A stretch of DNA of 64,000 bases from Symsagittifera roscoffensis (taxonomy: Eukaryota; Xenacoelomorpha; Acoela; Convolutidae), in the NCBI RefSeq assembly GCF_963678635.1, contig NC_087066.1, positions 39,269,223 through 39,333,222 of the forward strand. Reading direction: 5' to 3'. Below, piece by piece: positions 1 to 12,067 of the stretch (position 1 is its first letter; each line of letters starts with the position of its first letter). The notes under the pieces were generated by a model. The model made no database searches, had not been told where the DNA came from, and saw only the letters and a list, made by a program, of their open reading frames with translations. Both the position numbers and the translations under genes were made by a program.

Positions 1-272
1 TGGCGAAAGTCTTACAAAAAGTCCAGAAATGGCGTTTTTGACCTTCTCTTTCCAAAAATTGACAAAGAAGTCTGTCAAAATATTTTTCGCGGTCAAAGAG
101 GAAGGAAAGGGGCTAAGCGAAAATGAGATAACTTTGGGGGGAGTGAGCGTGGAAACATTTTGCTATTTGAGTAACTGTAGGTTTTGAAATTGAGTAGAAC
201 GTACGATCGAGGATGTTACAAATGTAGAATTTCATGCATAACTTTGCATGACGTGAACAAAATTGAAATGGA

Positions 273-799
273 AACAAGACTGCTCGTATCAGGGCGAAAC
301 CCTGATTGTTCCGACTGCTTTTGAAGGTTTATGGAGCAGCACTAATAACATAAAAACATTATATGAAATAAAATAAAATGAAAATTTTTTTTTTCTAAAA
401 ATTGAAATTTTTTAAATAAAAATCATCCCCCCCCACACGCCATATAAAGTACAAAAAGATAGTTTTCGTTCCTTGCAACACATCAATTATGGTAAATAAG
501 CTTCGTTCAACCAATTTGGAACAATTTACAAGACGGATTAAATCTCCGCTTACGCGTTAATAGCGCGAATTATATCGCGCGTTAATTGTCCCAAATTGGT
601 CAAAACCCTCATAACTTTACGAAAAATGATCACAGGTGAAATATCTTTTCAAATTTAAGCTCAGAACAACAAAACCTTTTGAATGATAAAAAAAGTTCTG
701 TCAAAAATGGCTAGTTAAAAAGTCGAAATTTGTCTAAAGAAAAAAAACCCACCCCGAGCACAAATATTTGGTTACTTTCGTATCCAAAATCGGAACAAC
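273..799 (+). repeat. R1 dispersed repeat, typical full unit
   Basis: The unit is about 525 bp, running from CAAGACTGCTCGTATCAGGG to a final TCGGAACAA. Seen in order: a small hairpin (ATCAGGG...CCCTGAT); GTTCCGACTGC; TTTATGGAGCAG; AT-rich DNA; CACACGCCATATAAAGTACAAA; a palindromic core; a CATAACTTTACGAAAAATGATCACAGG block; and an end near GAGCACAAATATT. The core is an inverted repeat, ACCAATTTGG...CCAAATTGGT, about 90 bp across, enclosing the shorter palindrome GCGCGAATTATATCGCGC. No coding capacity was seen. GTTCCGAC near the left and GTCGGAAC at the right could be terminal repeats of a non-autonomous element. Confidence 0.8.
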
Positions 800-990
800 A
801 AGACTGCTTGTATCAGGACGAAGCCCTGAATGTTCCGACTGCCTTTTAAGGTCTATGGAGCAGAAATAACATGACAATTTTAAAGGTACTAAAATATAAC
901 TAAACATTTTTTATATTTTGAGATTTTTTGTAATAATCATCCCCCACACACCATATAAAGTACAAATGTAATAAATCAATTAGGCGAAAG
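798..990 (+). repeat. R1 repeat, truncated unit
   Basis: This partial unit follows the full unit head-to-tail (CAAGACTGCTTGTATCAGG ...) and stops after CACACACCATATAAAGTACAAA, before the palindromic core. The matching truncated unit in copy B is at about 13760-13950. Confidence 0.7.
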
Positions 991-1789
991 TATTTAAGCA
1001 AAAAACAACTTTCATTTCAATTTGATTGTACTTTTTATTTAATTTTCCTATCGTTTATTTGAAAAATATTTTTCTTTTAGTTTTTTATTAAAATCGAACA
1101 ACTGCAGTACAAAAAAAGCAGATTGAGATACAGGTATGGCTTAAATAAAAGTAGAAATAAATCGAGTTTCAACAAAGTAGTGCAAATTTTGCTCAAAAGA
1201 GTGTTCCACCTGGAAGATTTTGATATAATATCATTTTTAAAAGCCCAGGAAATTGTTTGGTGGTACTCGGAATGGCAGAAAAAACACATATGCCATGGTT
1301 ACTTCCATTTTGTTGTGAAAAGATTGGAGCAAAATGGTATGACAGCGTTTTTGGATCCAAAAAATTGTTACTTCATTGTTGATAAACAATTTTTTTGAAA
1401 GTTACCCGGTTTGGTGGTGAGTTTGCGACTGGCCAGCAAGACAGGGTTTCACTTGGAACATAAGTCCTGCCTGTGAGTTTCTGGGAATCCTCGAGTCAGG
1501 TTGTGATTACCGATTGAAGCCAATGCAGGGATACTCTTAATGGACCAAAAAATAACATTCAGCAGCTTTATTCGCCTCATTATGTCTCTCTAAGGATATG
1601 CTATTAATCACAAAAATTTTTCTTTTGCATACTTAAACGTACTTTTAAATGCCAGTAGTCACTTTCAAAGAATTAGAAGCGACTCACAATTTTACAAAGA
1701 TATAACACTTTTTATAAACTCTGTTTCTTCTATTCTCATTTTATCATTATTTTTCTTTCTAGTACCGTCTTTCCTTGGTTGTTTTTGTT

Positions 1790-2275
1790 TCATAAGATTT
1801 ATGGAGCAGTGATAACATTTAAAAAATAAAATGTAATAAATCAAAAGGAAAGTTTTTTGTTCTATAATTTGAAAATTTTTATGAAAACCATCCACCTACA
1901 CGTCATACAAAGTACAAAAAAAACAGATTCCACTTCTTGTAACAATTCAATTATGGCAAATAAGCTTCATTCAACCAATTTGGAATAACTTCTAGGGCGG
2001 AATAAATCTCCGCTTACGCGTTAATAGCGCGTAAATTGTCCCAAATTGGCCAAAATGGCAATCTTTAAACCCCCATAACTTTACGAAAAAGGATCACAGG
2101 TGAAATAACTTTTCAAATTTAAGCTCAGGACAACAATAGTTTTTGATTGATATTGAAAATTTCCGTCAAAAATGGCTAGTTAAAAAGTCGAAAATTGTCT
2201 GAAGAAAAAAAATCCACCCGAGCACAAATATTCCGTTACTTTCGTATCGAAAGTCGGAACAAAAATTGAAAGGTT
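1790..2275 (+). repeat. R1 repeat, variant unit
   Basis: Recognisable by TTTATGGAGCAG, a CATACAAAGTACAAAA block, the TCCGCTTACGCGTTAATAGCGCG core, and CGTATCGAAAGTCGGAACA at the right end. Confidence 0.7.
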
Positions 2276-2775
2276 TATGGAGCAGCACTAATAACATAAA
2301 AACACTATATGAAATAAAATAAAATGAAAATTTTTTTTTTCTAAAAGTTGAAATTTTTTTTATAAAAATCATCCCCCCCACACGCCATATAAAGTACAAA
2401 AAGATAGTTTTCGTTCCTTGCAACACGTCAATTATGGCAAATAAGCTTCGTTCAACCAATTTGGAACAATTTATAAGACGGATTAAATCTCCGCTTACGC
2501 GTTAATAGCGCAAATTATATCGCGCGTTAATTGTCCCAAATTGGTCAAAATGGCCAAAATAGCAATCTTTAAACCCTCATAACTTTACGAAAAATGATCA
2601 CAGGTGAAATATCTTTTCAAATTTAAGCTCAGAATAACAAAACTTTTTGAATGATAAAAAAAATTCTGTCAAAAATGGCTAGTTAAAAAGTCGAAATTTG
2701 TCTAAAGAAAAAAAACCCACCCCGAGCACAAATATTTGGTTACTTTCGTATCCAAAATCGGAACAACAAGACTGC
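2276..2775 (+). repeat. R1 repeat unit
   Basis: Near-identical in layout to 273-799 from TTTATGGAGCAGCAC to ATCGGAACAA. It includes the ATTATATCGCGCGTTAATTG palindrome arm. Confidence 0.75.
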
Positions 2776-2984
2776 TTGTATCAGGACGAATACATAACAT
2801 AAACGTTTTTTTTTGCATACATAAACGTACTTTTAAATGCCAGTAGTCACTTTCAAAGAATTAGAAGCGACTCACAATTTTACTAAGATATAACACTTTT
2901 TATAAACTCTGTTTCTTCTATTCTCATTTTATCATTATTTTTCTTTCTAGTACCGTCTTTCCTTGGTTGTTTTTGTTTCATAAG

Positions 2985-3455
2985 ATTTATGGAGCAGTAA
3001 TAAAATTTAAAAAATTAAATGTAATAAATCAAAAGGAACGTTTTTTGTTCTATAATTTGAAAATTTTTATGAAAACCATCCACCCACACGTCATACAAAG
3101 TACAAAAAAAACAGATTCCACTTCTTGTAACAATTCAATTATGGCAAATAAGCTTCATTCAACCAATTTGGAATAACTTCTAGGGCGGAATAAATCTCCG
3201 CTTACGCGTTAATAGCGCGTAAATTGTCCCAAATTGGCCAAAATGGCAATCTTTAAACCCCCATAACTTTACGAAAAAGGATCACAGGTGAAATAACTTT
3301 TCAAATTTAAGCTCAGGACAACAATAGTTTTTGATTGATATTGAAAAGTTCCGTCAAAAATGGCTAGTTAAAAAGTCGAAATTTGTCTGAAGAAAAAAAA
3401 TCCACCCCGAGCACAAATATTCCGTTACTTTCGTATCGAAAGTCGGAACAAAAAT
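2985..3455 (+). repeat. R1 repeat, variant unit
   Basis: This is the second copy of the 1790-2275 variant, ending in CGTATCGAAAGTCGGAACAA. Confidence 0.7.
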
Positions 3456-4132
3456 TGAAATTAAATTTATCTACCCGTTTTGTTTGAAATTAAATTTACA
3501 AATGGTTAAACATGTTTAAACTACACAAAACAATGAATTATAATAGATTTTCAGTTCAATTTTGTTGTCTGGGTCTGGGAATGATTTTAAATTTTTTTCT
3601 TAGATGCTATGCACATTACAAAATGCGCTCAAACTGCTCGTTTAATACTTTGAAAACTTTGTCTAGGATGTTGAAAGCGTACCATGAGTTATAAGCGTAT
3701 CACGTATCATGTTGAAAGCGTATACCTCTACTGATATTGTTCCCATGTGAATGAAATAGAGCGAGCCAAAAACATTTTCTTCTCTATCAGGCTGCCTTTT
3801 CATTACTTAATAATTAATGATAACTATTTATTATTATTACTATTATTATTTCAGCAGAAACAAATTATAACTAACAACTTTAAAATATCAAATTAGTTAA
3901 AAACTTTTTTTGCTATTTCTCGTGATTGAGGTGAGTATATATGAAAAAACTGCAGAAACTCGCGACCAATCAGAAACAAGGTGCACACAAACATTTCTAT
4001 CAGAGCAGATAGCAGTTGTCGAAAATTGTTGTTACGATTATTGAAACTGATATTATCATCAGTGTGTGGTTTACCGCCGCCTGGAACCAATTTTGATACC
4101 CTCTGCACCATGAAGAGCAATCGAAGCAGTCT

Positions 4133-4321
4133 TCAGGATTGGTATACTATAGTGATAACTTCTTTTTTTATAATATTCGCCGTATTGGCGAATTTGCTGT
4201 CGAGGTCTCCGCTGATTGACTCCGCAAAAACATGAAATTGTTCTTCGCCCAGGGCAAGGTTGGTGGCAAACAATAGGGTGTGAAAGATGCCACGAAGAAT
4301 TAAAGTTAGCTTCGAGGTCAC
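4133..4321 (-). pseudogene. Possible secreted-protein exon remnant (copy A)
   Basis: Read on the minus strand, this 62-codon frame begins at a GTG, not an ATG. It shows a basic start, a hydrophobic run (LILRGIFHTLLFATNLALG) like a signal peptide, then a hydrophilic stretch ending IVYQS before a TGA. The same frame is preserved in copy B (15901-16089) with conservative changes such as F to V and E to D, which suggests it once coded. No ATG is in frame upstream. The sequence past the stop, in other frames, also looks protein-like, so this may be one exon of a decayed gene. I cannot name the family with confidence. Confidence 0.28.
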
Positions 4322-4763
4322 GCGCGGACGGTGTTGTCATGTTTTGAAACAAAACCTTCGAGCCTGCAATTTAGGTTAACGTATGATCAACATAATTTGG
4401 TTTTCAACCATCAAAATTAGGAGCAATGCATTTGATAAGCCAAATATAACGAATGCAGATAGCATCTATGATCCCATTTTGGCTCAAACTGAAATTTCGA
4501 TCTCGTACATGTTTCGATATTGTACAAAGTTCGATCTGAAATTTCGATATTGTACATGCTAAACATGTTGGTTTTAATTTAGGAAGAAGCAAGTTGAGGT
4601 TGCGCTTCTAATTGTTGTCATTTCTAAATGAAGATCTTCAAAAAAAAAAACTTTTTAAAGCCTGTAGAACGTCAGCTGAAGTCTTTCTTCACTTCTTCAT
4701 AATTGTAATTTTCAAATTCTGTTGCCACGCATGATTGTTTCTACAATATCTTTGACAGCTTCT

Positions 4764-5695
4764 TTTAGCTTTTTTAAAACAGGTTTAATTTTTCCACTCA
4801 AGGCAGCTGATTCCGCAACCTCCACCGATGCAAGGCAAGGAAAATCTCTTTACAATTCGCCCAGGCTTTACTGGAGGGGCGACAACATCTTTAACTTTCG
4901 TTTCCAAAGGTTTCAAAAATTGTTCGGACTATTCAATGGTTCTCATAGTGAAATTTTGAACATTGCTGTAAAAACAACAAAGCAAGGCGTGGGGCTATGA
5001 TTGGGCAACATTCTCGAGAGCCAAATTTTCTCGATTCAATTCATCCATTTGAAATTTTTTGAAAATTTTTTTCTCAATCCTTGCTCTAACGAAGTCCCTC
5101 AGCGTTGATATTTACATCGGTTCCGGACGGAAAACAGGAATATCATTTTCTAGAACGAGCCAACAATAAATTTAGCTGGAAGTCAACAAGTGTAAATGAG
5201 GTAAATGCATATTTTGAGGCATATTTGACAAAAGTGTGTAACATTATCAGTTCGTTCAGCTGGTAGTTAGATATTTGTTGCTCTGCTCCGAGGGTTTCGA
5301 AATTAACCTATAATAATTTCTGAACAATAACCAGGAAAAAAAAATTTTATAGACTTATTTCAGATTCTAGTGGTGCAGCAATTTCTTTTCGTTTTGATTA
5401 GCTGCAAAAAGCAATTTTAATTGGACTGGAGGAGCAATTTTACTCTGGAACTTTTCTGTTCCTTTAAGAAATTCGGGTTGCAAATACTTCTAAAAATATT
5501 ACCAGGATTTTAAATTGACGAGTTCCTCTTGAAGTACACGGCATTCTATGGAAGTAAGTTGAGTTTTCTTCCGTCTTTTCACTGTTTAATTTGTATTTTG
5601 AGTCAACTCAATTACTTTTTTGATTGTAATTTTTAGAAGACTCTGTAAAGCAAGCGCCAAAAACAGTTGCATGGCTTTGAAGGCAAAATTTTTGT
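4764..5695. other. Segment present in copy A, absent from copy B
   Basis: In copy B the text jumps from TCTTTGACAGCTTCGTTTAAC to TTTTGTTTTTAGTTTTGAGAG. Copy A has about 930 extra bases between the equivalent points. I saw no clear terminal repeats or target duplication, so a deletion from B and an insertion into A are both possible. A 92-codon frame at 4722-5000 shows no recognisable domain and is not called. Confidence 0.55.
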
Positions 5696-5772
5696 TTTTA
5701 GTTTTGATAGTGAACAGTTGTATAACACGCGCTACACCAGCTATGATTACCCATCAGATGGCATAATTCGCA

Positions 5773-6237
5773 AAGGGGCCTAGGAAATTAGACGATAAGC
5801 AAATTAGACGGATGCTACAAAAACGAAATAAGCGTAATTTATTTTTTACAGATCTGGCATTTTAGGCAAAAAAGCTATGAAAAGGAAAAGGCCAACAAAA
5901 TTTTTTCTTAAAAGTCAAGTTTCACAAATACAAAAAGAACATAAAATGTCAATACCTATTGAAACAATTAGTTTAAATGAACATAAATGTCAAATCCAAA
6001 TATTACAGGAGAGTTTTGAATTGAATTATGCTTGATTGACTTGTAAAATTTTTGGCCACCGAAATTTAACTGTTGTCTGTAAACAATTTCATTTTTCTTA
6101 CGCAATTTGTCTGTAAACAATTTTAATCTCTCTCACTTTCGTCTATTTTCTCACAATTACAGTTTTGCAAAATCATCTAATTTCTTTTTAAGTACCTCCG
6201 TCTAATTTGCTTATTGTCTAATTTCTGAACCCCCTTC
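5773..6237. mobile_element. MITE2 (about 465 bp, copy A)
   Basis: The left end reads GGGGCCTAGGAAATTAGACG and continues ATAAGCAAATTAGACGGA. The right end, read in reverse complement, gives GGGG...GAAATTAGACAATAAGCAAATTAGACGGA. These ~38-bp near-perfect terminal inverted repeats enclose AT-rich DNA without a long frame, as expected for a non-autonomous DNA transposon. The superfamily was not determined. Confidence 0.75.
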
Positions 6238-6448
6238 GGAAATGGCGTAAAATGAAATTCTTTCCAAATGGCATAAATTTCATGCACTAGTTGCATTGAA
6301 AAAATCGATAACAACTTTTTCGTGAACAATGTGAGAAAGTTAGTCAAATTGTCAATTCGAATGTTGATTGACATTTCATCTTGAAAAAATTGTAAAATTT
6401 TTTATCAAAAGCGAAAAGCAAACGCTTGCGGTTATTGATAACGTTCAT

Positions 6449-6814
6449 GTGGGGGGTTTTTTTTTATGCACGAAGGACAAAATAAGCGAAAAAACTCGTG
6501 GGCGAAGGACCGAAAACAAATTTAGCCGTATGTCATTTTTTAACAAGAAGCAATTGTCATTCAATTAAAAGGAATTAAATGAAGCAACATTTTGCTTCTT
6601 TCATAACGAAGTTCTTGAAATATAAAATTTGTTCCAATTTGGCAGCTGTCAGTCACAATTTGAAAACTTCATATTTCCGCCGTTTTTATATTCGGCCCAT
6701 ATCTATATTCAGTACCTGGAAACGTTAACTTTCTTTTCAAATTTTAGATTACTGGAATCTGATTGGTTGATTTTTTTCGCGCATTCGGACCTTCGCGTAT
6801 GAGGGATTCCACCC
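6449..6814. mobile_element. MITE1 (about 365 bp, copy A)
   Basis: The left end has ATGCACGAAGGACAAAATAAG and CGAAAAAAC. The right end is TTTTTTCGCGCATTCGGACC followed by TTCGCGTATGAGGGATTCCACC, which is its inverted counterpart (~40 bp terminal inverted repeats). The interior includes ATGAAGCAACATTTTGCTTC, itself a small hairpin. No coding capacity. Other copies lie at 17298-17662 and 58445-58804. Confidence 0.75.
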
Positions 6815-7542
6815 TTCTTGTGGTCAATTTTTCCGACAAATTTGTTTGGAATTATTTTCAAATCTTTTTAACATGTTTTCGTTCCTGACAAAATGTTAGA
6901 ATTAAAATTTGATAGAAAACGTTTGAATTACAATGAAAACTTGAAATTTATGCCATTTGGGAATTATGCCGTTTGAGAATTTCGTCATTTGCGAAGTTAC
7001 CCCAGCTATCAATATCCTCGCTGCGCCAACATTATTAAAATTATAGCAATTTTTCTTCAACGATTGGCTACGTCGTAGTATGCATCAAGTTTGTGAGCAG
7101 TCATGCATATTATGCTCATAAAGATAAACAATTGCAGAACATGCCTCGCCAATTAAAAACACTCGAAACATGGACAAATTGGCATAATCAGAAATAAGGC
7201 AATTTGGTCTCGGACACAAATGTCTCGGAAAATTTCATCTTCGGGACACAAATGACAATGCACTTATTTCCGAAGTTTGTTTTCAAGATTGTTACTAAAG
7301 ACAGTGACCTATTTTGGTTACTCCAATGAAGTCCACTGAAGTCACTTACATTACACTGAGTTTTTGCTTTATTGGAAACGCCAACTCTGTATTCACACAG
7401 CATCGACCGAATTCAGTTCTAACTCATGTAGTTCTTGTATGGATCAGTTGTGTGGCAAGTTCGTGGGCAATTCATCTCATCGTTCGATAGTGCTGTCTCA
7501 TTTTTCCCCATGAGTCATTAAATTCATCAGCCTGTTGAATAA

Positions 7543-7901
7543 TATCATGCAGCGCACACACCATTTTTATATACGCTGCATTTTATATTGCAGTTATTGC
7601 AGTGGTGTCAAGGTCAACCGCCAGTCGAGCTAAGCTATCTCGCTCGGTGCTACCAAAATCATCTGTCTGTATATCTGCATGCGATATAGATCTACTTCTA
7701 TTGCTGTTCCAAGTTAACCAATTCTTTTCTTTGTCGTCTTTTCTCAAGAGGCATAATCCTAAGGGTAAACTAATCATTACTGTATTCTATACCCTTAACA
7801 ACCTTTGTACATCTACGCATTAAACAATGCTTAATTATTGTATTTAATTTACGATTCAACTTTTACCGAGTTTTATAGATCCCAGAAGCCGGTAAATGTC
7901 A
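7543..7901 (+). repeat. E2 5' LTR
   Basis: It aligns with 22916-23273 throughout (shared TACGCTGCATTTTATA, TACCAAAATCATC, CTCAAGAG.CATAATCCTAAG, CCCTTAACAACCTTT). It starts TATCATG (TGTCATG in the partner) and ends GGTAAATGTCA, directly followed by a primer-binding-like TGG. Confidence 0.82.
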
Positions 7902-7919
7902 TGGCGCAGCCAGCGATTC
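7902..7919 (+). promoter_or_regulatory. E2 primer binding site
   Basis: TGGCGCAGCCAGCGATTC begins immediately after the CA that closes the 5' LTR. TGG is the complement of a tRNA CCA end. The primer tRNA was not identified. Confidence 0.65.
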
Positions 7920-7959
7920 CTATAAACGAGGACAAGAGATAAGATGTTCAAAGCACTCG

Positions 7960-9270
7960 TATCCGTAAAAACTTAGGTCATGACGGAACTCTGACACAAG
8001 TGTTAAAACTGGAGACCGGGGCTACAGCGTCCTTAGAATTTCAGAAAATTTTGCCAAACAATAGGAGCAATTTACAATTCAGTCTCCTTAAAATTAAACA
8101 GAAGACTTTTTCTGTACAACCTTCTAGAGAAGGCGGCCTTCTCTTCCCGAACAAAATTCTTCCCTTAAACAATTCTTCCCGAAAATTGTTCCCGCAAACA
8201 AACAGAAAAATCAACCTCAGGCTTAACGGTGTTATTACTGTGGCAAGGCATATTCAGCAATCGGAAATTATGCCCAGTCAGAGAGGTGGAATTTTGTTCC
8301 TGCGGGAAAAAGAGCCATTTTTCTAAAATGAGCGATCCCACCAAACGTCGAGTCAATCGAGTAGAAAAGGACGATTACCCCCAGAAAGACTGGAACAGAT
8401 GTTGACAGGGTAGTGATCGATTGGGACATAGACACTGAACCCGAACATGGAATCCTGAATATTTAGCAGTGCAGGAAGCGGACCAGGATTCAAATATGCA
8501 GTCTGGAGTTTCTAAATTGCAATCGAGGCAATCCTCGCAAGTTAAGCTTTTTTTGAACTCATTCTACGCCACAGCCGATAGAGGCAGCCCACTGTCGTGC
8601 TTAAACAAACGGACAGCGGATATTAAATACTTCAAAACGCAAAGGCAAAAATCACGAGCGTCCAAGACTTGTCAGATGATGTCACCTATGTGGATTGCAA
8701 CAAGAATTCAATCAAAGAATTCGGTAGCCTAACCATCGCTATATCGTCAGCAGGGCGGAAAAATCCCAACGCTGCATTCTTGGTGTCGGACTTACAAGGG
8801 TCAATGGGAATCGATACGGATCAAAGGAATCCGCCGGAAGTAAACAAAGGGCAAAATGTGGCGAAAATGGTCCTCCGAGCTTACGATGAAAAGAAAAATA
8901 CGATGAAAAGAAGCAACTAATAATGTCTAATAATTCTTCCCGTAGACGACGAGTATTGCATACATTCTTCTTCAAAGTAAATCTTCAACAGCTACGGAAC
9001 TTTGGAGGAGAAACAAGATTTGAGGGTATGGCTTTCGTTGCATGTGGTAAAACTACAGTTTTAAGTCTCGTTGAACTCTTAGGATGCGCAGATGCGCTCT
9101 CATGTCTAAAAATATCGACTTCAAAGAGCGTTTCTACTTTCGAGCAACCAAAAAAGAGGTCATGGCAAAACAGTTTCTCAAGTGGTTTCATAAGGGTCTT
9201 TTTAAAATTTATGTCTCAAAACTAAATGTTCAGCAACCATCATTGGCCCATAAGATTCGTCCATGATCTG
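7960..9270 (+). pseudogene. E2 gag and following remnant
   Basis: Protein-like text in several frames is interrupted by many stops. A frame at 8000-8326 covers a capsid-like stretch and is followed, in another frame near 8230-8277, by CYYCGKAYSAIGNYAQ, which looks like a decayed CCHC zinc knuckle (first two Cys kept, His and last Cys lost). Frames at 8669-8920 (a SSAGRKNPNAAFLVSDLQG stretch), 8923-9225 and 9084-9266 continue the degenerate coding region, perhaps into the protease. It is no longer functional. The right limit is uncertain because the sequence fades near 9270-9340 into DNA with no element features. Confidence 0.55.
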
Positions 9271-9339
9271 GCGCTTACCATGTGGTAAGTTTTTCTCTTC
9301 GAGAGCGTCAGATCGTTTAATTGATCCCCTGTCATGGCA

Positions 9340-12067
9340 ATAATTATTTGTTGGAATGAGCTTTCACTCAACCTCCAACTAAAGAACAACCACCGCTCAA
9401 CCAAGTTTAGCCCTAATAGTGATTCTACAAGAAAATCGTAGATAAATGGCCTTAATTGAAAACAAATCTATGCTCAACAAAATAACTCAGTCTGGAATGT
9501 AAAAATTTATTATAAGTGGAATATTTTTAGACAGGCTGCAGAACTCTGATAAGTTCTTTGGATTTGCAGTTATCAAAATTTTAATATGCAGAAAATCTGT
9601 TTTTGCACCGTAACAGTATCGCGTTGCATGGATTTCATAATCATAACGTTTTTAAAAGTTAATCAGAATACAAAGAAAAAGAAAGCCCTCCCTAAAATTC
9701 AATCCCTTACAAAGCAATATGCTGGTTTCATCTAGTTTTTCATTGTTGTCTGAGAAGTTATAAAGGAAGGAGCAACAAAGTTCCTGAACAACTTCTTAAG
9801 TTTAAATAACTTAGTATATATTTCATTTTCAAAAAAAAATTGCGTAAAGATAATTGTAATCTTTTCAATTTGATTCTTTTTTGCAGTAACAAAAAACAAA
9901 AATTCAGGAAAATCGGAATTATTTTGGACGAGATATTCTCGTTTAATCAGCCAAATGATTCCAAGAAAATTTTACTTAATCGCAGAATAAATCAGGCAGT
10001 TAAGTTTTTCAAATCTAATTAACCGACTGGAGCCTGAACACTACACACAATGGTTAGAGGGCACCAAACATTCTTTAGAAATTTTGGGCGTATTTCTAAA
10101 GAAATTTTAATGCAAGGAAAAAAAAACATTTGTGATATATCTTTTTCAAGGGCGCCAAGTTTTTCAATGGCGGCTGATTAAAATTAGCAGGCGCCAAGTT
10201 ACAATTCTTAATCATTTCGAATCATTTTTGATTGATTTTTGTACTTTAAAATTGCTTTGCTACTCAAAAATGATGAACTAAAACGCTACCTGGGGCTGAT
10301 TGCAATTAATTTATCGACTATTTGATTTTGAAGTTGCTCTTAATTAATTGGCCAAAAGAATTTTTTGCGACAAAAAGTCTTGTTATTCAAATGTCAAATA
10401 CAATAAATTCCAATATCTGTCTTTTGCCATTAATGGCCGCTAGCGATAAGTTATACTTCATTAAGTTCACCGTAAAATTTGGTTGATGTCTGTAACTGGC
10501 TTCGCTTTTAATTGTCGCAAAGACGCTGAGAATTGATGCTACCGAAACAACTCTCTTCCAATTCAATCCAACTTTGTTTCAATTTAAAGTATTAAAAATT
10601 ATTTCTCTTTATTCCGTCTCAATTCATATTTTTTGAAGTTTGAAAGCAAAAGTAGAACCACTCGAGTGTGACTCAAAAAGTTTGAAGCACAATTCATTTT
10701 GAAATTGATGCACTGTTTATTGTTACAAAAAAAAGATAAAATCTTCGTGCTCAGCATCTTTTCATGTCAGAAAAAACTTTGAACTTTTAACAAGCCCATT
10801 TTCAGCCAAATTTTTGTAATTTTGGAAAAATATTGATGTCTTGAGCTCAAATGAAGAAATTCATTGTACATATGGTCAATTATCATAATGATATGATACT
10901 TTTGAAATTGCTAATTCCCGCTATGTATTTTGTGCTATCAGTGGTGATTTAGCCTAACTAGAGAAATAATCCATAGAGAACTGATGGTAGCCAATTGTTC
11001 TTATTAAAACGTTTACTAAAAAAAGTTTTGAAATGTTTTGAAAAATGTTTCATAAAATTTGGACAAAATCATGAAAATAATATGACTAATGAGCTCGCTG
11101 CCTCAGTTCAATTTTAATTAGACCGTTTTGTAGTGTGAGGTAATACGCCATTCATAAAAATTTCGAACTACGCTTTCCACATTACAAAGCCAATGTTCAC
11201 GGTGCGCGTAAAATATTTCACACCATAAAAAATGTGAAGTTTTCTAACTCCGAGAACTTCTCCTAAAACAACTGGTGTAAAATGTCAGTTAAACTTGAAC
11301 TCAGAGAGTCAAATATTAGTTCAATCGCCAAGTATTTACTGAAAAAAAGCCCCAAGCGTAAAAATTTTGAAATTTCTTTGAATGTCGAAGCAAAAAATTC
11401 ACCTCAAGGTTTTCATAGCGTGTGCAAAAAATTTTCATAAAGGAATTCAGATATTTGAAAAATTCACGTTTTTCCATTGGTTCCTTTTATAAATAAATTG
11501 ACAACTTTCTTAACAGATTTGTAAAAAACTTTTCTATTGGTTATACGGATTTGCAATGATTTTTTAAAAAATTATTGTTTTTATTTCGGGCAGAATAATC
11601 AAGAAGCCAAAGTTGTTTTAAAGTTAAGGGTTGACTGGATCTATACTTGGTCACTGTGGGGAGTATGATTTTCACTTCTCCGCATATATTTTCCCCATTT
11701 TGTTTTCTTTTTTCCCATTTTCACATATTGCTAGCTCAACCAATTAACTTGCTTTGCAAAATTTTTCTTTTTTGAAAAAGTAAAAGGTATGAAAAATTTA
11801 AAAAAACTTTGACCAAAACAAAGAAATTTTAATGAAGAAATTCTCGAAAATTTTTTAAACATTTTGTTTTCACATAAATTTTAAGCGCAAAACGAATTTT
11901 GTACTCAAACGAACTTTTTCAACAAAATTTTTGCTTCCTGCTTTTAATCTTTTTGAAAATCACGAAGTTTCGAGGTGACGCAAATTGCTCAAATACTTTT
12001 TTTTAAATTCAACTTTGTGTTTGTGATAAAATTTGAAATAGCTCTTTTTCATGAAATTACTGGGTTA
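9340..12067. other. No gene recognised
   Basis: About 2.7 kb of AT-rich DNA with no long frame, no terminal repeats and no retroelement motif. It separates E2 gag from the inverted R1 unit and block B. By the duplication model it may be further left-flank sequence whose partner lies to the left of this window. Confidence 0.5.

Larger units (their letters stand above)
1625..3465 (+). repeat. Tandem duplication inside copy A carrying R1 units
   Basis: The text from TTTGCATAC..AAACGTACTTTTAAATGCC through a variant R1 unit occurs at about 1625-2265 and again at about 2810-3450. A full-type R1 unit (about 2276-2775) sits between the two. Copy B has this block once (about 14583-15215), so the extra copy arose in A after the A/B duplication or was lost from B. 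Confidence 0.7.
1..7546. repeat. Segmental duplication, copy A
   Basis: The first bases of the window reappear at 12681, and similarity continues until 7546, where the shared text ends in TTGAATAATATC (matching 18391). Copy A is longer than copy B because it carries an internal tandem duplication (about 1625-3465) and a segment at about 4764-5695 that copy B lacks. Both copies contain the R1 repeats, the 465-bp MITE2 and the 365-bp MITE1 in the same order, so these were in place before the duplication. Copy A ends exactly where the 5' LTR of element E2 begins. The two copies differ by scattered substitutions and indels, so the duplication is not recent. Confidence 0.9.

Noticed and set aside
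7188-7403. A 71-codon minus-strand frame repeated in copies A and B (7188-7403, 18036-18248)
   Set aside because: Copy B has an in-frame loss of a residue and otherwise near-identical DNA including silent sites. There are no motifs, so recent duplication explains it without coding constraint.
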